DNA from: Tsuneonella amylolytica
Lineage (GTDB): Bacteria > Pseudomonadota > Alphaproteobacteria > Sphingomonadales > Sphingomonadaceae
Assembly (NCBI RefSeq): GCF_003626915.1
Contig: NZ_CP032570.1
Span: 1,612,001-1,676,000, forward strand
Reading direction: 5' to 3'
DNA: 64,000 nucleotides
Numbering within the stretch: position 1 is the first letter of the stretch; every line of letters starts with the position of its first letter. Of this stretch, positions 46,301-54,809 are shown in pieces. The position numbers were made by a program, and so were the translations under genes. The notes beneath the pieces were generated by a model that had not been told where the DNA came from, searched no databases, and saw only the letters and a list, made by a program, of their open reading frames with translations.

Positions 46301-46838
46301 GCCGCTGGTCAATATGACCTCGCTGCTGCTCGCGCCGCTCGGCGGGCTTATCGCGCTGTGGCTGTTCGGCATGGTGATGGACGGGGCGCCAGTGCCGATC
46401 TCGATGCCGGTCTACATCGGCATCCTGATGCTGCTGGGAATCGTCGCCAAGAACTCGATCCTGCTCATCGACTTCGCGATCGAGGAGATGGAGAACGGCG
46501 TGCCCAAGAAGGATGCGATCATCGACGCCGGGCACAAGCGCGCGCAGCCGATCGTGATGACGACGGTGGCGATGGTCGCCGGCATGGTGCCGACCGCGAT
46601 CTCGCTGTCGGGAGACGGTGCCTGGCGCGCGCCGATGGGCATGGTGGTGATCGGCGGACTGATCCTGTCGACCGTGCTCACGCTGCTGCTGATCCCGGCG
46701 GGCTTCAGCCTCGCCGACGGGTTCGAGAAGCGGGCCGGCCCGTGGCTGCGTACGCGGCTGCTCACCTACAAACCGGGCGACGACGACGGGACGATCCGTG
46801 GGCGGCCTCCCGAAGCACCGGGCGTCCCTGCCGAGTGA
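43368..46838 (+). CDS. RND efflux permease with an extra two-helix segment
   Basis: A 1156-residue proton-driven inner-membrane exporter of the AcrB/MdtB-like HAE family: MNMRNISAWSIRNPVIPIIL start, TM4 proton-relay ALGLVAGVLVDDAIVEIEN (DD pair) near residue 400, VGMMPGIPGEFFKPFG, and repeat half from TM7. It is ~100 residues longer than usual. The excess lies between TM6 and TM7 (about residues 505-630) and contains two more hydrophobic stretches, YYVPALVAGVALMAYSIFT (~538-556) and a Gly-rich one at ~575-602. Substrate unknown. Stop overlaps the DUF445 GTG by three bases plus one (GTGA). Confidence 0.93.
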   Translation: MNMRNISAWSIRNPVIPIILFAGLLIAGLVAFNRMTVINFPEVDFPAVTINVAQPGAAPTEVETQITQKIEGAVRSINGVEEISSTASEGSSSTFVFFTVGTNSNDATAEVKNAVDQIRGDLPDGILEPQVRKVEINGGSLLGYFAVSADDMTMEQLSWFIDDTVSRQLLSVEGMAKVSRGGGVDRQIRVVVDPARMQALGVTARDINNVLRQTNINAAGGQTEIAGSRQSVRVLGNAQTAYALGQSQINLGGGRTVKLSDVADVTDSYSERTSYSKLNGREVVTFSIERARGTSDVEVYDDAVRVLKKIEADNSGVHFTSLFTPVDYTKSQYESSMAAMIEGAILAIVVVFFFLRDWRATIISAIAIPLSAIPTFWFMDLLGFNLNTLSLLALGLVAGVLVDDAIVEIENIVRHMRMGKSAYQASIDAADEIGLAVVATTMSIVAVFLPVGMMPGIPGEFFKPFGLTVVVAVLCSLAVARMITPMIAAYFLRAHGEQSHGEGRAMDFYMRVLTWTLDSRRSHELRAKLAFVRTRLAYYVPALVAGVALMAYSIFTRANAPVDPLSEPPGTMSLLMGGLFGGFLPGFLLGWLVTFIVGLIYGRMAGYDSNGWTERSRFAGKRFLARARDHRFYAFLIGVGAFIATILMFMALPSQFQPEENNDTSQVSITMVPGTTLEQTERVARTASNLLQRQPETVRVLESVREGSATLYVALKPAAERETKTKEFEKRLTPELQTIADAQINFQGGDGGGGGSGRALSVMLSGSDPALLQSTAQTLVEQMRGVEGVVAPRIAADLQRPELIIRPRMDLAASLGVTTASLSQAIRIATLGEIDQNSAKFSLSDRQIPIRVILPKDSRQDLSTVENLPVPTASGGSVPLSRVAEISFGSGPTQIQRYNQSRRVVVGADIGPKAVSGDLMKQIRALPIMQNLPQGVSSEPVGDDKRQAEVINSFLVAVVSGVFLVFAVLVLLYRRFISPLVNMTSLLLAPLGGLIALWLFGMVMDGAPVPISMPVYIGILMLLGIVAKNSILLIDFAIEEMENGVPKKDAIIDAGHKRAQPIVMTTVAMVAGMVPTAISLSGDGAWRAPMGMVVIGGLILSTVLTLLLIPAGFSLADGFEKRAGPWLRTRLLTYKPGDDDGTIRGRPPEAPGVPAE

Positions 46839-48127
46839 GCGGTGAAACCCCGCGCCTGCCGAAGCGTTGGCGAGGCATGGGGGGCACCCAGATAACACCG
46901 GACCGAGCACGCACGATGCGCCGCACCGCCACCGGCCTGCTGGTGGCGATGGCGGGGCTGTTCGTGCTGACCGGGCAATATCTCGGGCTGCATCCCGCCG
47001 TCGGCTATGTCCGCGCCTTCGCCGAGGCAGCGATGGTCGGCGGGCTTGCCGACTGGTTCGCGGTGACCGCGCTGTTCCGCCACCCCCTCGGCATACCAAT
47101 CCCGCACACCGCGATCATTCCGGAAAACAAGGACCGGATCGCCGACACGATGGCGACATTCCTGCAGGACAACTTCCTCACCCCCGCCGTCGTCGCGCGC
47201 CGGATGCAGGACATGAACCTGGCGAAAGCCGTCGGCGAGTATCTTGCCGCGCCAGGGCAGGGCGACACCGGCGCAAAGCTGCGCTCGGGCGCGGGCGACC
47301 TCATCGCCGAGTTTCTCGAAACGCTCGACCCCGAACGGCTCGGCACACAGGTCCGCGGCGGGCTCAAGTCGCTTGCCGCGCGGGTCGATGTCGCCCCGCT
47401 CGCCGGCCAGTTGCTGACCGCAGCGATCGCCGATCGGCGGCATCTGCCGCTGATCGATTCGGCGATCCGCTGGGCGGGCCTGACGATCGAGGCGAACGAG
47501 ACGCTCATCCGCGATATGATCCACGAGAAGGCGAACGGCCTCGTGCGCTGGACCGGCCTCGACGAGAAGCTCGCGAACTCCGTGCTCGACGGGCTTTATA
47601 AGCTGCTGGCCGAAGTGCTCGTCGATCCGAACCACCCGCTTCGGGGCAAGCTCGAGGAAGGGCTCGCTCAGCTTGCGCACAACCTGATGCACGATCCCGA
47701 AACGCGCGCCCGGGTGGAAAAAGCCAAGAACGACTTGCTCGACAATCCGGTCGTCGGCCGCTGGTGGTTGAGCGTGTGGGAGCGTCTGCGCGGCGGGCTC
47801 ATGAAATCGGCGCGCGAGCCGGGCGGCGGGCTGTCCGCCGTCTTCGGCGAGACGCTAGCCGATCTCGGCAAGACCCTCGCCGCCGACGACCGGCTGCAGT
47901 GGCAGATCAACCGCTTTGCCCGCCGTACCGCGGTCGGCGTCGCGACGCGGTACGGCGGGCAGATCGTGCGGCTGATCTCCGAAACCGTGCGCCGTTGGGA
48001 CGCGCGGACGCTGACCGACCGGATGGAGGGCGCGGTAGGCCGTGACCTCCAGTTCATCCGCATCAACGGCACGGTCGTGGGCGGTCTCGTGGGGGTGACG
48101 ATCCACGCGCTCGACGCGGTGTTCTGA
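46835..48127 (+). CDS. DUF445 family membrane-associated protein
   Basis: A ~430-residue DUF445 protein, function unknown. The family block LHPAVGYVRAFAEAAMVGGLADWFAVTALFRHPLG is split here by length but readable from residue ~50, followed by IPIPHTAIIPENKDRIADTMA. An N-terminal hydrophobic segment (ATGLLVAMAGLFVLTG) and a C-terminal one suggest membrane association with a large helical soluble middle. The GTG at 46835, overlapping the pump stop, is chosen by the coupling pattern of this genome; ATG 46877 or 46916 are possible. Confidence 0.85.
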   Translation: MSGETPRLPKRWRGMGGTQITPDRARTMRRTATGLLVAMAGLFVLTGQYLGLHPAVGYVRAFAEAAMVGGLADWFAVTALFRHPLGIPIPHTAIIPENKDRIADTMATFLQDNFLTPAVVARRMQDMNLAKAVGEYLAAPGQGDTGAKLRSGAGDLIAEFLETLDPERLGTQVRGGLKSLAARVDVAPLAGQLLTAAIADRRHLPLIDSAIRWAGLTIEANETLIRDMIHEKANGLVRWTGLDEKLANSVLDGLYKLLAEVLVDPNHPLRGKLEEGLAQLAHNLMHDPETRARVEKAKNDLLDNPVVGRWWLSVWERLRGGLMKSAREPGGGLSAVFGETLADLGKTLAADDRLQWQINRFARRTAVGVATRYGGQIVRLISETVRRWDARTLTDRMEGAVGRDLQFIRINGTVVGGLVGVTIHALDAVF

Positions 48128-48134
48128 GCGCGCG

Positions 48135-48653
48135 GTGACCCAGCCCTTTCTCCATACCGACCGGCTCGAGCTGTGGCAGCCTGGCGCCACGGACATGGAG
48201 GCCATGTTCGCGGTAATGCAGGACCCCCGGACCTGGCGCTATTTCGGCGCGCCCATCGGGCGGGCGGACCACACGACCCGCTTCATGCGCAACGCCGGCA
48301 GCTGGTCGCTTTACGGCTACGGTTCATTGATGGTCCGCGAACGCGGGCGGCCCGACGTAATCGGCAATTGCGGCGTGTTCCATACCTGGCGCGGGCTGGG
48401 CGAGGACTTCGACGACCGGCCCGAAGCCGGCTGGATCGTCGCCGCCGACCACACCGGCAAGGGCTACGCGCGCGAGGCGATGGACGCAGTTCTCGCCTGG
48501 TTCGACCGCGAACACGGCCCGCGCGAAATCGTCTGCATTATCCACCCCGACAATGCGCCGTCGATTGCGCTGGCAAACCGGCTCGGCTTCGTGCCGACGC
48601 GACTGGGGGAGTTGGGGCCGGACAACCCGGTGCAGCTGTTCAGTCGCGTCTGA
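48135..48653 (+). CDS. GNAT family N-acetyltransferase (RimJ/RimL-like)
   Basis: A 172-residue acetyltransferase starting with GTG. FLHTDRLELWQPGATDMEAMFAV is the usual RimL-type opening, GWIVAADHTGKGYAREAMDAVLAWF contains the acetyl-CoA pyrophosphate-binding Q/RxxGxG/A-like turn (HTGKGYA), and NAPSIALANRLGFV is motif B. Acceptor substrate unknown (protein N terminus, amine or antibiotic). It lies 7 bases after DUF445. Confidence 0.9.
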   Translation: MTQPFLHTDRLELWQPGATDMEAMFAVMQDPRTWRYFGAPIGRADHTTRFMRNAGSWSLYGYGSLMVRERGRPDVIGNCGVFHTWRGLGEDFDDRPEAGWIVAADHTGKGYAREAMDAVLAWFDREHGPREIVCIIHPDNAPSIALANRLGFVPTRLGELGPDNPVQLFSRV

Positions 48654-48660
48654 AGCGACC

Positions 48661-49608
48661 TCAGGGTATCTGGAAGAGGACCGTGTTGCTCCAGTAGGAG
48701 CGGATCGGGGCACCCGAAGCATCGAGCGCAGGGTCGAACCTGGCCGAGCGCATCATCGCGGCGCAGACCGCATCGTCGAAACCCTTTGCCCGGGTCGTCG
48801 CTTGGATATGGCACTTGCTCGGCGTGCCGTCAGGCTCGACGATGAGGCGGAAGTAGACGAGGCCCTGATCGCCGTTCCGCAGCAGCTGGAGCGGATATTG
48901 GTTCGCCCCGATCCACTTCGCGGGGCTGTCCAGCGGAATTACGCTGCGCGTCAAGCTCCGGTGCGCCTCGACGTCGATACCCCATTGGCGAACCAGATCG
49001 TCGACGCATGTGCGTAGAGCGGCCATCGGTTTGCCCATCGAACCAAGCGCCAGCCGGACTGATCGCTTGCCCGGCTTGCCGATCACCAGAGTATCGATCT
49101 GTGCCTCGCGTTCCGGTGTGATCTTCATCCCGAACACATCGGGATCGCCGGGGATCTCGTCGCTGCTCTTGCGGTATTGCGACCCGGTTCGGCGGTCGTC
49201 GATCGTCTCGACTTCGCCCAGCTCGTCCAGCGTCATGCTCGAATATACGAGCGCGGGGTTCTTGCCCATTTCGCCCTTGAGGCCGGCGCGCTCGATCTCT
49301 CTGCCGTCCGGCTCGAAACGGGCCGGTGTCTGGGGAGAGGAAAAAACGCGCAGCGCCTTTCCCGTCACGAGGAGGCTGAACGAATCGCCCGGCTGGAACC
49401 GTTCGAAGGATATCGCGACGAGGTCGTCCGGCGTACCGAAACTGCGGCGAAGGCTGCACTGGTCGACACCGAAGTCGAGGTTCCATTTGGACGCTGGCTG
49501 ATAAACCGAGACGGGTTCAGCTGCGGACAGGGGCTGACTGGACAACCCCGCAAGCGCGAGAACGGTTAGGAATCTGAACAATGGCGCGCCCCCTTTGGAA
49601 GCGGCCAT
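48661..49608 (-). CDS. Exported protein with TonB C-terminal-like domain
   Basis: A 315-residue periplasmic protein: a hydrophobic signal (FLTVLALAGLSSQPLSAAEP), an unassigned middle, and a C-terminal ~85 residues resembling the TonB/energy-transducer fold (NQYPLQLLRNGDQGLVYFRLIVEPDG, FDDAVCAAMMRSARFDPALDASG). Unlike TonB it has no proline-rich spacer or retained N-terminal anchor. Similar stand-alone domains are frequent in sphingomonads. A TTG at 49581 with AAAGGGGG upstream is an alternative start giving a cleaner signal peptide. Confidence 0.75.
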   Translation of the reverse strand: MAASKGGAPLFRFLTVLALAGLSSQPLSAAEPVSVYQPASKWNLDFGVDQCSLRRSFGTPDDLVAISFERFQPGDSFSLLVTGKALRVFSSPQTPARFEPDGREIERAGLKGEMGKNPALVYSSMTLDELGEVETIDDRRTGSQYRKSSDEIPGDPDVFGMKITPEREAQIDTLVIGKPGKRSVRLALGSMGKPMAALRTCVDDLVRQWGIDVEAHRSLTRSVIPLDSPAKWIGANQYPLQLLRNGDQGLVYFRLIVEPDGTPSKCHIQATTRAKGFDDAVCAAMMRSARFDPALDASGAPIRSYWSNTVLFQIP

Positions 49609-49632
49609 TGTTCGATAAAGTCCCTCCGATTT

Positions 49633-50562
49633 CTAGAGCTTTTCGGTCAGTTCCGGCAGGATCTTGTAGAGATCGCCGACGAGGCCGATGTCCGCCACCT
49701 GGAAGATCGGCGCGTCCTCGTCCTTGTTGATGGCGATGATCGTCTTGGAATCCTTCATGCCTGCAAGGTGCTGGATCGCGCCCGAAATGCCGATCGCCAT
49801 GTACACCTCGGGGGCCACGATCTTGCCCGTTTGGCCGACCTGGTAGTCGTTGGGCACGTAGCCCGCGTCCACCGCCGCGCGGCTCGCGCCGACGCCGGCG
49901 TTAAGCTTGTCGGCGAGCGGGAGGATGTATTCCTTGAAAGTGTCGGCATCCTTCAGCGCGCGGCCGCCCGACACGATGATCTTGGCGCTGGTCAGCTCGG
50001 GGCGCTCGCTCTTGGCGAGTTCGCTGCCCTCGAAGGTGCTGGTGCCGGCGTCGGCCGATCCGCTGACCGCCTCAACCGTGCCGCTGCCGCCCTCGGCAGC
50101 CGCCTTGTCGAACGCGGTGCCGCGCACGGTGATGACGAGCTTGGAGTCGCTCGATTCGACCGTCGCGATCGCGTTGCCGGCGTAGATCGGGCGGGTGAAG
50201 GTCTTCTCGCCCTCGATGCCGATGATTTCGGACACCTGCATAACGTCGAGCAGCGCGGCGACGCGCGGGGCGATGTTCTTGCCGGTGGTCGTCGCAGCCG
50301 CCAGGAACGCGTCATGGTGCCCCATGAGGTCGGCGACGAGCGGCGCGACGTTTTCGGGCAGCTGGTGTTCGTAGGCATCGCCATCGGCGACGTGGACCTT
50401 GCCTACGCCAGCGATCCTGGCGGCAGCATCGGCCACCGCGCCGCAATCCTTGCCCGCGACGAGCAGATGCACTTCGCCGAGCTTCGATGCCGCAGTCACG
50501 GTCGCGAGAGTCGCGTCCTTCACGCTGGTGTTGTCGTGGTCGACCAGAACGAGAGTCTTCAT
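49633..50562 (-). CDS. etfA: Electron transfer flavoprotein alpha subunit
   Basis: FAD-binding alpha subunit of ETF, which passes electrons from acyl-CoA and other dehydrogenases to the quinone pool via ETF-QO. Length 309 residues is standard. The N-terminal ETF domain begins [16 protein letters not shown]; the C-terminal FAD domain carries [20 protein letters not shown] and [20 protein letters not shown]. It follows etfB after 26 bases on the same strand. Confidence 0.97.
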   Translation of the reverse strand: MKTLVLVDHDNTSVKDATLATVTAASKLGEVHLLVAGKDCGAVADAAARIAGVGKVHVADGDAYEHQLPENVAPLVADLMGHHDAFLAAATTTGKNIAPRVAALLDVMQVSEIIGIEGEKTFTRPIYAGNAIATVESSDSKLVITVRGTAFDKAAAEGGSGTVEAVSGSADAGTSTFEGSELAKSERPELTSAKIIVSGGRALKDADTFKEYILPLADKLNAGVGASRAAVDAGYVPNDYQVGQTGKIVAPEVYMAIGISGAIQHLAGMKDSKTIIAINKDEDAPIFQVADIGLVGDLYKILPELTEKL

Positions 50563-50588
50563 TTCGCTATTCCTTTTTCCGCTCTGGC

Positions 50589-51341
50589 TCAGGCGATGCC
50601 GAGCGCCTTCAGCTTGCCGACGAGTTCGTCGACGTCGGCGACCTTGATGCCCGCTTGGCGGACCGGCGGTTCGGATACCTTCAGGGTCTTGAGGCGGGGG
50701 GCAGTGTCGACGCCGTAATCGGCCGGGCTCTTGGTCTCGAGCGGCTTGGATTTCGCCTTCATGATGTTGGGCAGCGAAGCGTAGCGCGGTTCGTTGAGGC
50801 GCAGATCGGTGGTGACGACGGCGGGCATCGCCAGCTTCACCGTTTCCAGACCGCCGTCGATCTCGCGCTTCACGGTCACATGATCGCCGTCGACGGTCAC
50901 CTCGTTGGCGAAGGTGCCCTGCGGGCGGTCCATCAGCGCGGCAAGCATCTGGCCGGTCTGGTTCGAATCGTCGTCGATCGCCTGCTTGCCGAGGATGACC
51001 AGCCCGGGCTGTTCCGCATCCGCAATGCCTTTCAGGATCTTGGCAACCGCGAGCGGCTCGACCTCGGTGCCGTCGTCGACTTGCACGAGGATCGCGCGGT
51101 CCGCGCCCATGGCGAGGCCGGTGCGCAGGGTCTCGGTCGCCTTGGCGGGCCCGATGCTGACGACCACGACCTCGGTCGCGGCGCCCTTCTCCTTCAGGCG
51201 GAGCGCTTCCTCGACCGCGATCTCGTCGAACGGGTTCATGCTCATCTTGACGTTGGCGAGATCGACGCCGCTGCCGTCGGCTTTGACCCGCGGTTTCACG
51301 TTGTAGTCGATCACCCGCTTGACGGGGACGAGGATCTTCAT
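50589..51341 (-). CDS. etfB: Electron transfer flavoprotein beta subunit
   Basis: AMP-binding beta subunit of ETF, 250 residues, standard length. It begins [19 protein letters not shown], with [19 protein letters not shown] and the ETF-beta signature region [20 protein letters not shown]. Partner of the next gene etfA. Together they serve beta-oxidation and branched-chain amino acid breakdown, which fits the acyl-CoA synthetase elsewhere in the window. Confidence 0.97.
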   Translation of the reverse strand: MKILVPVKRVIDYNVKPRVKADGSGVDLANVKMSMNPFDEIAVEEALRLKEKGAATEVVVVSIGPAKATETLRTGLAMGADRAILVQVDDGTEVEPLAVAKILKGIADAEQPGLVILGKQAIDDDSNQTGQMLAALMDRPQGTFANEVTVDGDHVTVKREIDGGLETVKLAMPAVVTTDLRLNEPRYASLPNIMKAKSKPLETKSPADYGVDTAPRLKTLKVSEPPVRQAGIKVADVDELVGKLKALGIA

Positions 51342-51402
51342 GGCATCTTCCTTGTCGTTTCGACGCTGTGCTCGCGCCGCTTATCTAACCTTTACGTAAG
51401 CG

Positions 51403-51846
51403 TCAATCGGAGTGCGTTCGGGTGAACTCCGCGATCAGCGATTGATACGCTCTTTCATCGGGAAAGCGCGCGAAGCTGTGTTTCGCTCCCGTTCTTGCCC
51501 AATCGAACCCTTCGGCGGTCTGGCTTTCGACGAAAGGGGGGCCAGGCGGCGGCTCGTCGAGCATCGGTGTGCGAACGTTGACGAACGGCATCGCGGCCGG
51601 GCGGGTGAAGACCCAGCTCTTGCAATGATCGCAGTGGTAATGCCGGGCCTCGTCGCCGTGCGCGCCGCCGACGACCGGATCGCCCGTTGTCACCGTGAAC
51701 GCATCCGCCGGGAAAGCGCTGGTGAGCGAGAACGCGCTTCCGGTCATCCGCTGGCAGCCGCGGCAGTGGCAGGCACCGGTGAGCAGCGGCGCGCCCTCGA
51801 CAGAGAACGTGAGCTGCCCGCACCGGCACTGCCCGGTCGCGATCAC
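51403..51846 (-). CDS. GFA family (glutathione-dependent formaldehyde-activating-like) zinc protein
   Basis: A 147-residue protein of the GFA/CENP-V fold. Zinc-site Cys clusters are visible: QCRCGQL (C7, C9), [12 protein letters not shown] (C26, C28, C31) and YHCDHCKSW. Only some members activate formaldehyde with glutathione; most are uncharacterised. It begins at GTG 51846, overlapping the sucC stop by four bases (GTGA), a likely case of translational coupling rather than shared function. Confidence 0.88.
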   Translation of the reverse strand: MIATGQCRCGQLTFSVEGAPLLTGACHCRGCQRMTGSAFSLTSAFPADAFTVTTGDPVVGGAHGDEARHYHCDHCKSWVFTRPAAMPFVNVRTPMLDEPPPGPPFVESQTAEGFDWARTGAKHSFARFPDERAYQSLIAEFTRTHSD

Positions 51847-53039
51847 GCGGCCTTCTTCACCTCGGCCACGATCTTGCGCGCCGCATCGCCGAGGTCGTCG
51901 GCGCTGACGATCGGCAGGCCGCTGTTGGCGAGGATGTCCTTGCCTTCCTGCACGTTGGTGCCTTCCAGGCGTACGACCAGCGGAACCGAAAGGTTCACAT
52001 CCTTGGCCGCCTGTACGATGCCGTTGGCGATCACGTCGCACTTCATGATCCCGCCGAAGATGTTGACGAGGATGCCCTCGACCGCCGGGTCCTTGAGGAT
52101 GATCTTGAACGCCGCCGTCACCTTCTCGGTTGTGGCGCCGCCGCCAACGTCGAGGAAGTTGGCCGGGAAAGCGCCGTTCAGCTTGATGATGTCCATCGTC
52201 GCCATCGCCAGGCCCGCGCCGTTGACCATGCAGCCGATGTTGCCGTCCAATTTGATGTAGGCGAGGTCGTATTCGCTCGCCTCGACTTCGGCCGGGTCTT
52301 CCTCGGTCTCGTCGCGCAGCGCCTCGATGTCCTTGTGGCGGAACATCGCGTTGCCGTCGAAGCTCATCTTGGCGTCGAGCACCATGAGCTTGCCGTCCGA
52401 CTCGGCGAGCGGATTGATCTCGATCATCTCGCAGTCGAGCGCCATGAACGCGTCGTACAGCTGTTTGCCGAGTTTGGCTGCCTGCTTGGCGAGGTCGCCC
52501 GACAGCTCGAGCCCCGCGGCGAGCGCGCGGCCGTGGTGCGGCATGAAGCCCTGAGCGGGATCGATCACGATCGTCGCGATCTTTTCCGGCGTGTCGTGGG
52601 CGACGTCTTCGATGCTCATGCCGCCTTCGGTGCTGGCGATCATCGCCACCCGGCCGGTCGCCCGGTCGACTACCATCGACAGGTAGTATTCCTTGCCGAT
52701 GTCCACGCCGTCGGTGATGTAAAGGCGGTTGACCTGCTTGCCCGCATCGCCGGTCTGGATGGTGACCAGAGTGTTGCCGAGCATGTCCTTCGCGTTGGCC
52801 TCGACCTCTGCGATCGACTTCGCCAGGCGCACGCCGCCCTTGGCACCCTCGCCCAGTTCCTTAAAGCTGCCCTTGCCGCGGCCGCCGGCGTGGATCTGCG
52901 CCTTCACCACCCATAGCGGGCCGGGAAGCTGCTTCGCGGCTTCGACCGCTTCCTCGACTGACAGCGCCGGGATACCGGCGGGGACGGGGAGGCCGTGCTT
53001 CGCGAGGAGATCCTTGGCCTGGTATTCGTGGATGTTCAT
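51843..53039 (-). CDS. sucC: Succinyl-CoA synthetase (ADP-forming) beta subunit
   Basis: TCA-cycle enzyme subunit that carries the ATP-grasp nucleotide site, 398 residues. [20 protein letters not shown] is the canonical start; [23 protein letters not shown] and [13 protein letters not shown] are family motifs. The alpha subunit gene sucD, usually directly downstream, is not here: the next gene is a GFA protein. So the two subunits must be expressed from separate loci in this genome. Confidence 0.97.
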   Translation of the reverse strand: MNIHEYQAKDLLAKHGLPVPAGIPALSVEEAVEAAKQLPGPLWVVKAQIHAGGRGKGSFKELGEGAKGGVRLAKSIAEVEANAKDMLGNTLVTIQTGDAGKQVNRLYITDGVDIGKEYYLSMVVDRATGRVAMIASTEGGMSIEDVAHDTPEKIATIVIDPAQGFMPHHGRALAAGLELSGDLAKQAAKLGKQLYDAFMALDCEMIEINPLAESDGKLMVLDAKMSFDGNAMFRHKDIEALRDETEEDPAEVEASEYDLAYIKLDGNIGCMVNGAGLAMATMDIIKLNGAFPANFLDVGGGATTEKVTAAFKIILKDPAVEGILVNIFGGIMKCDVIANGIVQAAKDVNLSVPLVVRLEGTNVQEGKDILANSGLPIVSADDLGDAARKIVAEVKKAA

Positions 53040-53140
53040 GGGTGCGCGCTGCCTTCGGTAACCGGATGGGGATTCGCCCGCGGCCTAAGCATGGATCGCC
53101 GTGCTTGAAAAGGGCGCGGGGGCGATGCAGGACCGAAGCC

Positions 53141-53923
53141 GTGATCGACTCCGCGCGCCTCCGTGAAATCGTCGTCGAAGCGGGGCGCATCGCGCACGCC
53201 ATGTGGCCGGGCGCGGGCCATGCGCTGGAAACCTGGGAAAAGTCGCCCGGCAACCCCGTGTGCGCCGGCGACATCGCGGTCGACGCGTTCCTGAAGCGCG
53301 AGCTTGCAGCGTTGCTGCCCGCGGCCGGCTGGCTGAGCGAGGAGACCGCCGACGACTTCACCCGCCTCGGGCGGCACCTCATCTGGCTGGTCGACCCGAT
53401 CGACGGGACGCGCGACTTCATCCGCGGCCGGACCGGCTGGGCGGTGTCGGTCGCGCTCATCAGTGGGGGGCGGCCGCTGATCGGATCGCTCGCCGCCCCG
53501 GCGCGGGGCGAGTTCTGGCACGCCGTCGCCGGGCGCGGCGCGTGGCGGAATGGAGAACGGCTGGTCGCTTCGACCCGTTCGAAATTCGCCGGCGCGCGCG
53601 TACCCACCGATGCCCTGCCCAAGGACGACCGCGATCTTGCGATGGTGGACAAGCCGAACTCGATTGCCCTGCGCGCGGCGATGGTTGCAGCGGACGAGGC
53701 CGATCTCCTGGCGACGCTGCGCTGGGGCTGGGAATGGGACTTGGGCGCCGCGACCCTGATCGCACGCGAGGCCGGCGCGGCGGTGACCGACGCCTTCGGC
53801 AATCCGCTCGCCTACAACAAGCGCGATCCGCGCGCCTTCGGCCTCCTCGTCAGCGCGCCCGGCATCCACGACGCGGCGGTCGAGCGACTGGCCCGCCGGG
53901 CGCACCTGATCGCGGGGCGGTAA
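53141..53923 (+). CDS. CysQ / inositol monophosphatase family phosphatase
   Basis: A 260-residue Mg-dependent phosphatase. WLSEETADD (Glu67/68) and the metal motif WLVDPIDGTRDF (Asp85, Asp88) are clear, with WEWDLGAATLIAREAGA as the C-terminal signature. The best match is 3'(2'),5'-bisphosphate nucleotidase (CysQ), which clears PAP from sulfate assimilation; inositol monophosphatase is the alternative. GTG 53141 is the only in-frame start that does not include the unrelated leader. It is divergent from sucC. Confidence 0.87.
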   Translation: MIDSARLREIVVEAGRIAHAMWPGAGHALETWEKSPGNPVCAGDIAVDAFLKRELAALLPAAGWLSEETADDFTRLGRHLIWLVDPIDGTRDFIRGRTGWAVSVALISGGRPLIGSLAAPARGEFWHAVAGRGAWRNGERLVASTRSKFAGARVPTDALPKDDRDLAMVDKPNSIALRAAMVAADEADLLATLRWGWEWDLGAATLIAREAGAAVTDAFGNPLAYNKRDPRAFGLLVSAPGIHDAAVERLARRAHLIAGR

Positions 53924-53930
53924 CGAAAAA

Positions 53931-53956
53931 GGCCGGCGTCCTTGCGGATGCCGGCC
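53931..53956 (-). terminator. Rho-independent terminator for the OmpA-like gene
   Basis: An 11-pair stem (GGCCGGC arm with one G-U pair inside, 4-base loop TTGC) lies 31 bases after the OmpA-like stop on the minus strand and is followed in that direction by five T residues (AAAAA at 53926-53930 on the plus strand). Because the CysQ-like gene ends at 53923, the stem could also slow its plus-strand transcription, but no U-run exists on that side. Confidence 0.85.
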
Positions 53957-53987
53957 TCTCGTGTGCGACCACGAAGGTTGAGTTAGA

Positions 53988-54674
53988 TCAGTAACCCGCG
54001 CTGCCTGCTTCCTGCTGGCTGACGGGTAGAATCTTGACCTCGACCCGGCGGTTGCGCGCCTCGTTGACGTTGTCGCCGGTCTGCACCGCGAGGTTGGTCT
54101 CGCCGAAGCCCATCCAGCGGATGCGGCTGGAGGCCACGCCGCGGCCGATCAGGTAGTTCGCCACGGCCTGCGCGCGCTGTTCCGACAGGCGCTGGTTGGA
54201 CGAGGACGAACCGACGGTATCGGTATAGCCGTACACGTCGACCAGGCTGTTCGGGTACTGCTGCAGGCTCGACGCGACGCGGTCGAGCAGGCTCTGGAAG
54301 CCCGAATTGATCTGGTAGCTGCCGGTGGCGAACGTCACGCCGTCGGGCAGGTTGACGAGGATCGCCTGGCCGCCGTCGACTTCGCTCACGTCGACGCCCG
54401 AACCGGCCGTGCTGGTCCGCAGTTCACGGATCTGCTGATCCATACGATAGCCGACGTAGCCGCCGAGCGCGCCGCCGGCCACGGCACCCGCGATGCGCGC
54501 GGTGCGGCCGCCGATCAGGCCGCCAAGCAACGCGCCTGCGGCCGTGCCGCCGATGCCGCCAATCGCCGTGCGCGAAATCTTGCGCTCGCCGGTGTTGGGA
54601 TCGGTCACGCACGCCGACACGGCGACGAGCGACAGGCAAGCGAAGCCCGCTGTGATCTTGCGAGAAAATTGCAT
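53988..54674 (-). CDS. OmpA family lipoprotein with glycine-zipper segment
   Basis: A 228-residue outer-membrane-linked protein: lipoprotein signal with lipobox V-S-A-C (Cys22), a glycine-zipper region (~38-75, GGIGGTAAGALLGGLIGG), and a C-terminal OmpA-like peptidoglycan-binding domain (VDVYGYTDTVGSSSSNQRLS, EQRAQAVANYLIGRGV, NEARNRRVEVKI). Resembles YiaD-type proteins that tie the outer membrane to the wall. ATG 54674 gives the proper signal. Transcription ends at a good intrinsic terminator. Confidence 0.93.
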   Translation of the reverse strand: MQFSRKITAGFACLSLVAVSACVTDPNTGERKISRTAIGGIGGTAAGALLGGLIGGRTARIAGAVAGGALGGYVGYRMDQQIRELRTSTAGSGVDVSEVDGGQAILVNLPDGVTFATGSYQINSGFQSLLDRVASSLQQYPNSLVDVYGYTDTVGSSSSNQRLSEQRAQAVANYLIGRGVASSRIRWMGFGETNLAVQTGDNVNEARNRRVEVKILPVSQQEAGSAGY

Positions 54675-54809
54675 GTGGGAAACCCCTCTTTCGGTTGTGT
54701 TCCAGGCACTCCGGCCCACCAGTCCCGGCAGTGCCTCGTTGCCATGAACGACGCACCGCGCTCGCCGTTCCCGCTGGCGCGCAGGCGCAGATGTGCTAGC
54801 GACCGGGGC

